Of a DNA stretch of 64,000 nucleotides, positions 63,575 to 64,000 are shown one piece after another (the first letter of the stretch is position 1; each line of letters opens with the position of its first letter). The notes below the pieces were generated by a model, which was not told the DNA's origin, made no database searches, and saw nothing but the letters and a program-made list of their open reading frames with translations. This DNA comes from CAMLJR01 sp964500675. Lineage in GTDB: Bacteria > Pseudomonadota > Gammaproteobacteria > Pseudomonadales > CAMLJR01. Made by a program: the position numbers and the translations under genes. The stretch covers positions 186,001-250,000 of the forward strand of contig CAZCNY010000006.1 of assembly GCA_964500675.1 (NCBI GenBank). The letters run 5' to 3'.

Positions 63575-63615
63575 TCCCTCTCCTTTAGCCCCTTCAGGGC
63601 CGACAGAGAGAGGGG
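63555..63615. repeat. CTAATCC tandem repeat and REP-like palindrome
   Basis: Three tandem copies of the heptamer CTAATCC (in TCTAATCCCTAATCCCTAAT) lead into CCCTCTCCTTTAGCCCCTTC and GAGAGAGGGG, an arrangement like the other REP-like elements. The 5' part encodes the ribonuclease II C-terminus. Confidence 0.6.
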
Positions 63616-63618
63616 CAT

Positions 63619-63993
63619 TTATTCATCGAGCACGATCATCCGATTCGGCAATTCGTTTTTTTGTTCGGTCGCGGGCGCGTGGCGCTGCAATAATTCACCG
63701 CAGCTTTGCACGCACTGCAAGAACCCCGGCAATATCTCGCCGCGCTTCACCCGCGCGGTAAACGCATCGACGATCTGTTGCCACTGCGCCTGGTCGACAT
63801 GTACATCGATACCGCGATCCGCGATGATTTCGACATAGTGTTCGATTTCGCTGACGAAAATCAGCACGCCCGTATGCGCGCGCGTGTGATGCAGATTTTG
63901 TTCGAGAAATTGCCGGCGCGCGAGATTCGCCGCGCGCCAGCGTTTAACCGGCGCGGGAATCACACGCGTCAGCAACGGCGGCCATTGCAACAT
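63619..63993 (-). CDS. TPM-domain protein (5' end probably outside the window)
   Basis: 124 residues from an ATG at 63993; the frame remains open to the window edge, so the true start may lie beyond it. RRQFLEQNLHHTRAHTGVLI followed by FVSEIEHYVEIIADRGID, VKRGEILPGFLQCVQSCGEL and LQRHAPA match the TPM (formerly phosphatase-like, Repair_PSII1) family, in particular the member that accompanies lemA and another TPM gene in many proteobacteria. Function is unknown; membrane anchoring by the missing N-terminus is usual. Confidence 0.75.
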   Translation of the reverse strand: MLQWPPLLTRVIPAPVKRWRAANLARRQFLEQNLHHTRAHTGVLIFVSEIEHYVEIIADRGIDVHVDQAQWQQIVDAFTARVKRGEILPGFLQCVQSCGELLQRHAPATEQKNELPNRMIVLDE

Positions 63994-64000
63994 TAATGCG

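Overview
The window is a stretch of a moderately GC-rich gammaproteobacterial chromosome. The block maeB / rpmE / priA-argS-SPOR-hslV-hslU-DUF971, the block xseB-ispA-(PilZ)-dxs, and the block glyA-nrdR-ribD-ribE-ribBA-ribH-nusB-thiL-pgpA are arranged as in Pseudomonas and related (Pseudomonadales/Cellvibrionales-like) genomes; genus cannot be fixed from sequence alone. No rRNA, tRNA, CRISPR array, prophage or insertion sequence is visible.

Layout. 0-5.3 kb: a cut-off B12/iron-type binding protein, then isoprenoid genes (xseB, ispA, dxs) with a PilZ gene inserted, and ribA. 5.4-9.3 kb: an ECF42-type sigma factor followed by a VOC / DHFR-like / SRPBCC / YCII(DGPF) operon with a matching promoter motif, then a small exported protein built of 11-residue repeats. 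9.5-17 kb: LdcA-type decarboxylase, rlmA, a YbaK-like/HDOD protein, a CAP protein, a DUF4442 protein, an L,D-transpeptidase lipoprotein and a diguanylate cyclase. 17.2-21.7 kb: a histidine kinase, a receiver and a REC-GGDEF-EAL protein in a row. 21.8-24.1 kb: flavin reductase, YajQ, ketopantoate reductase.

24.1-36 kb is a cobalamin salvage and uptake region: riboswitch-btuB, FKBP isomerase, cobQ, then cobC-cobT-cobU (minus strand) and a PduO-type adenosyltransferase. It is interrupted by argD, which has what looks like an arginine-codon leader-peptide attenuator, and by an AT-rich islet (about 29.9-33.05 kb) holding a GT-C membrane glycosyltransferase, a 39-codon ORF with a near-perfect ribosome binding site, and a secreted SGNH hydrolase.

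36-38 kb carries a monoheme cytochrome fused to an outer-membrane beta-barrel (Cyc2-like architecture) and a small c-type cytochrome, behind a perfect FNR/Anr box; this pair looks like an oxygen-regulated outer-membrane electron conduit. 38-51 kb is housekeeping: DUF971, thioesterase, HslUV protease, SPOR protein, argS, a penicillin-binding protein, priA, rpmE, malic enzyme, a second PilZ protein and ettA. 51-58.7 kb is the folate/riboflavin/thiamine/phospholipid block. 58.7-64 kb has a TetR regulator, a PIN-PhoH ATPase, ribonuclease II and a cut-off TPM-domain gene.

The most interesting parts are the putative argD attenuator, the Cyc2-like conduit with its FNR box, the ECF42 cassette with a recognisable target promoter, and the mutually exclusive pairings visible downstream of the B12 riboswitch.
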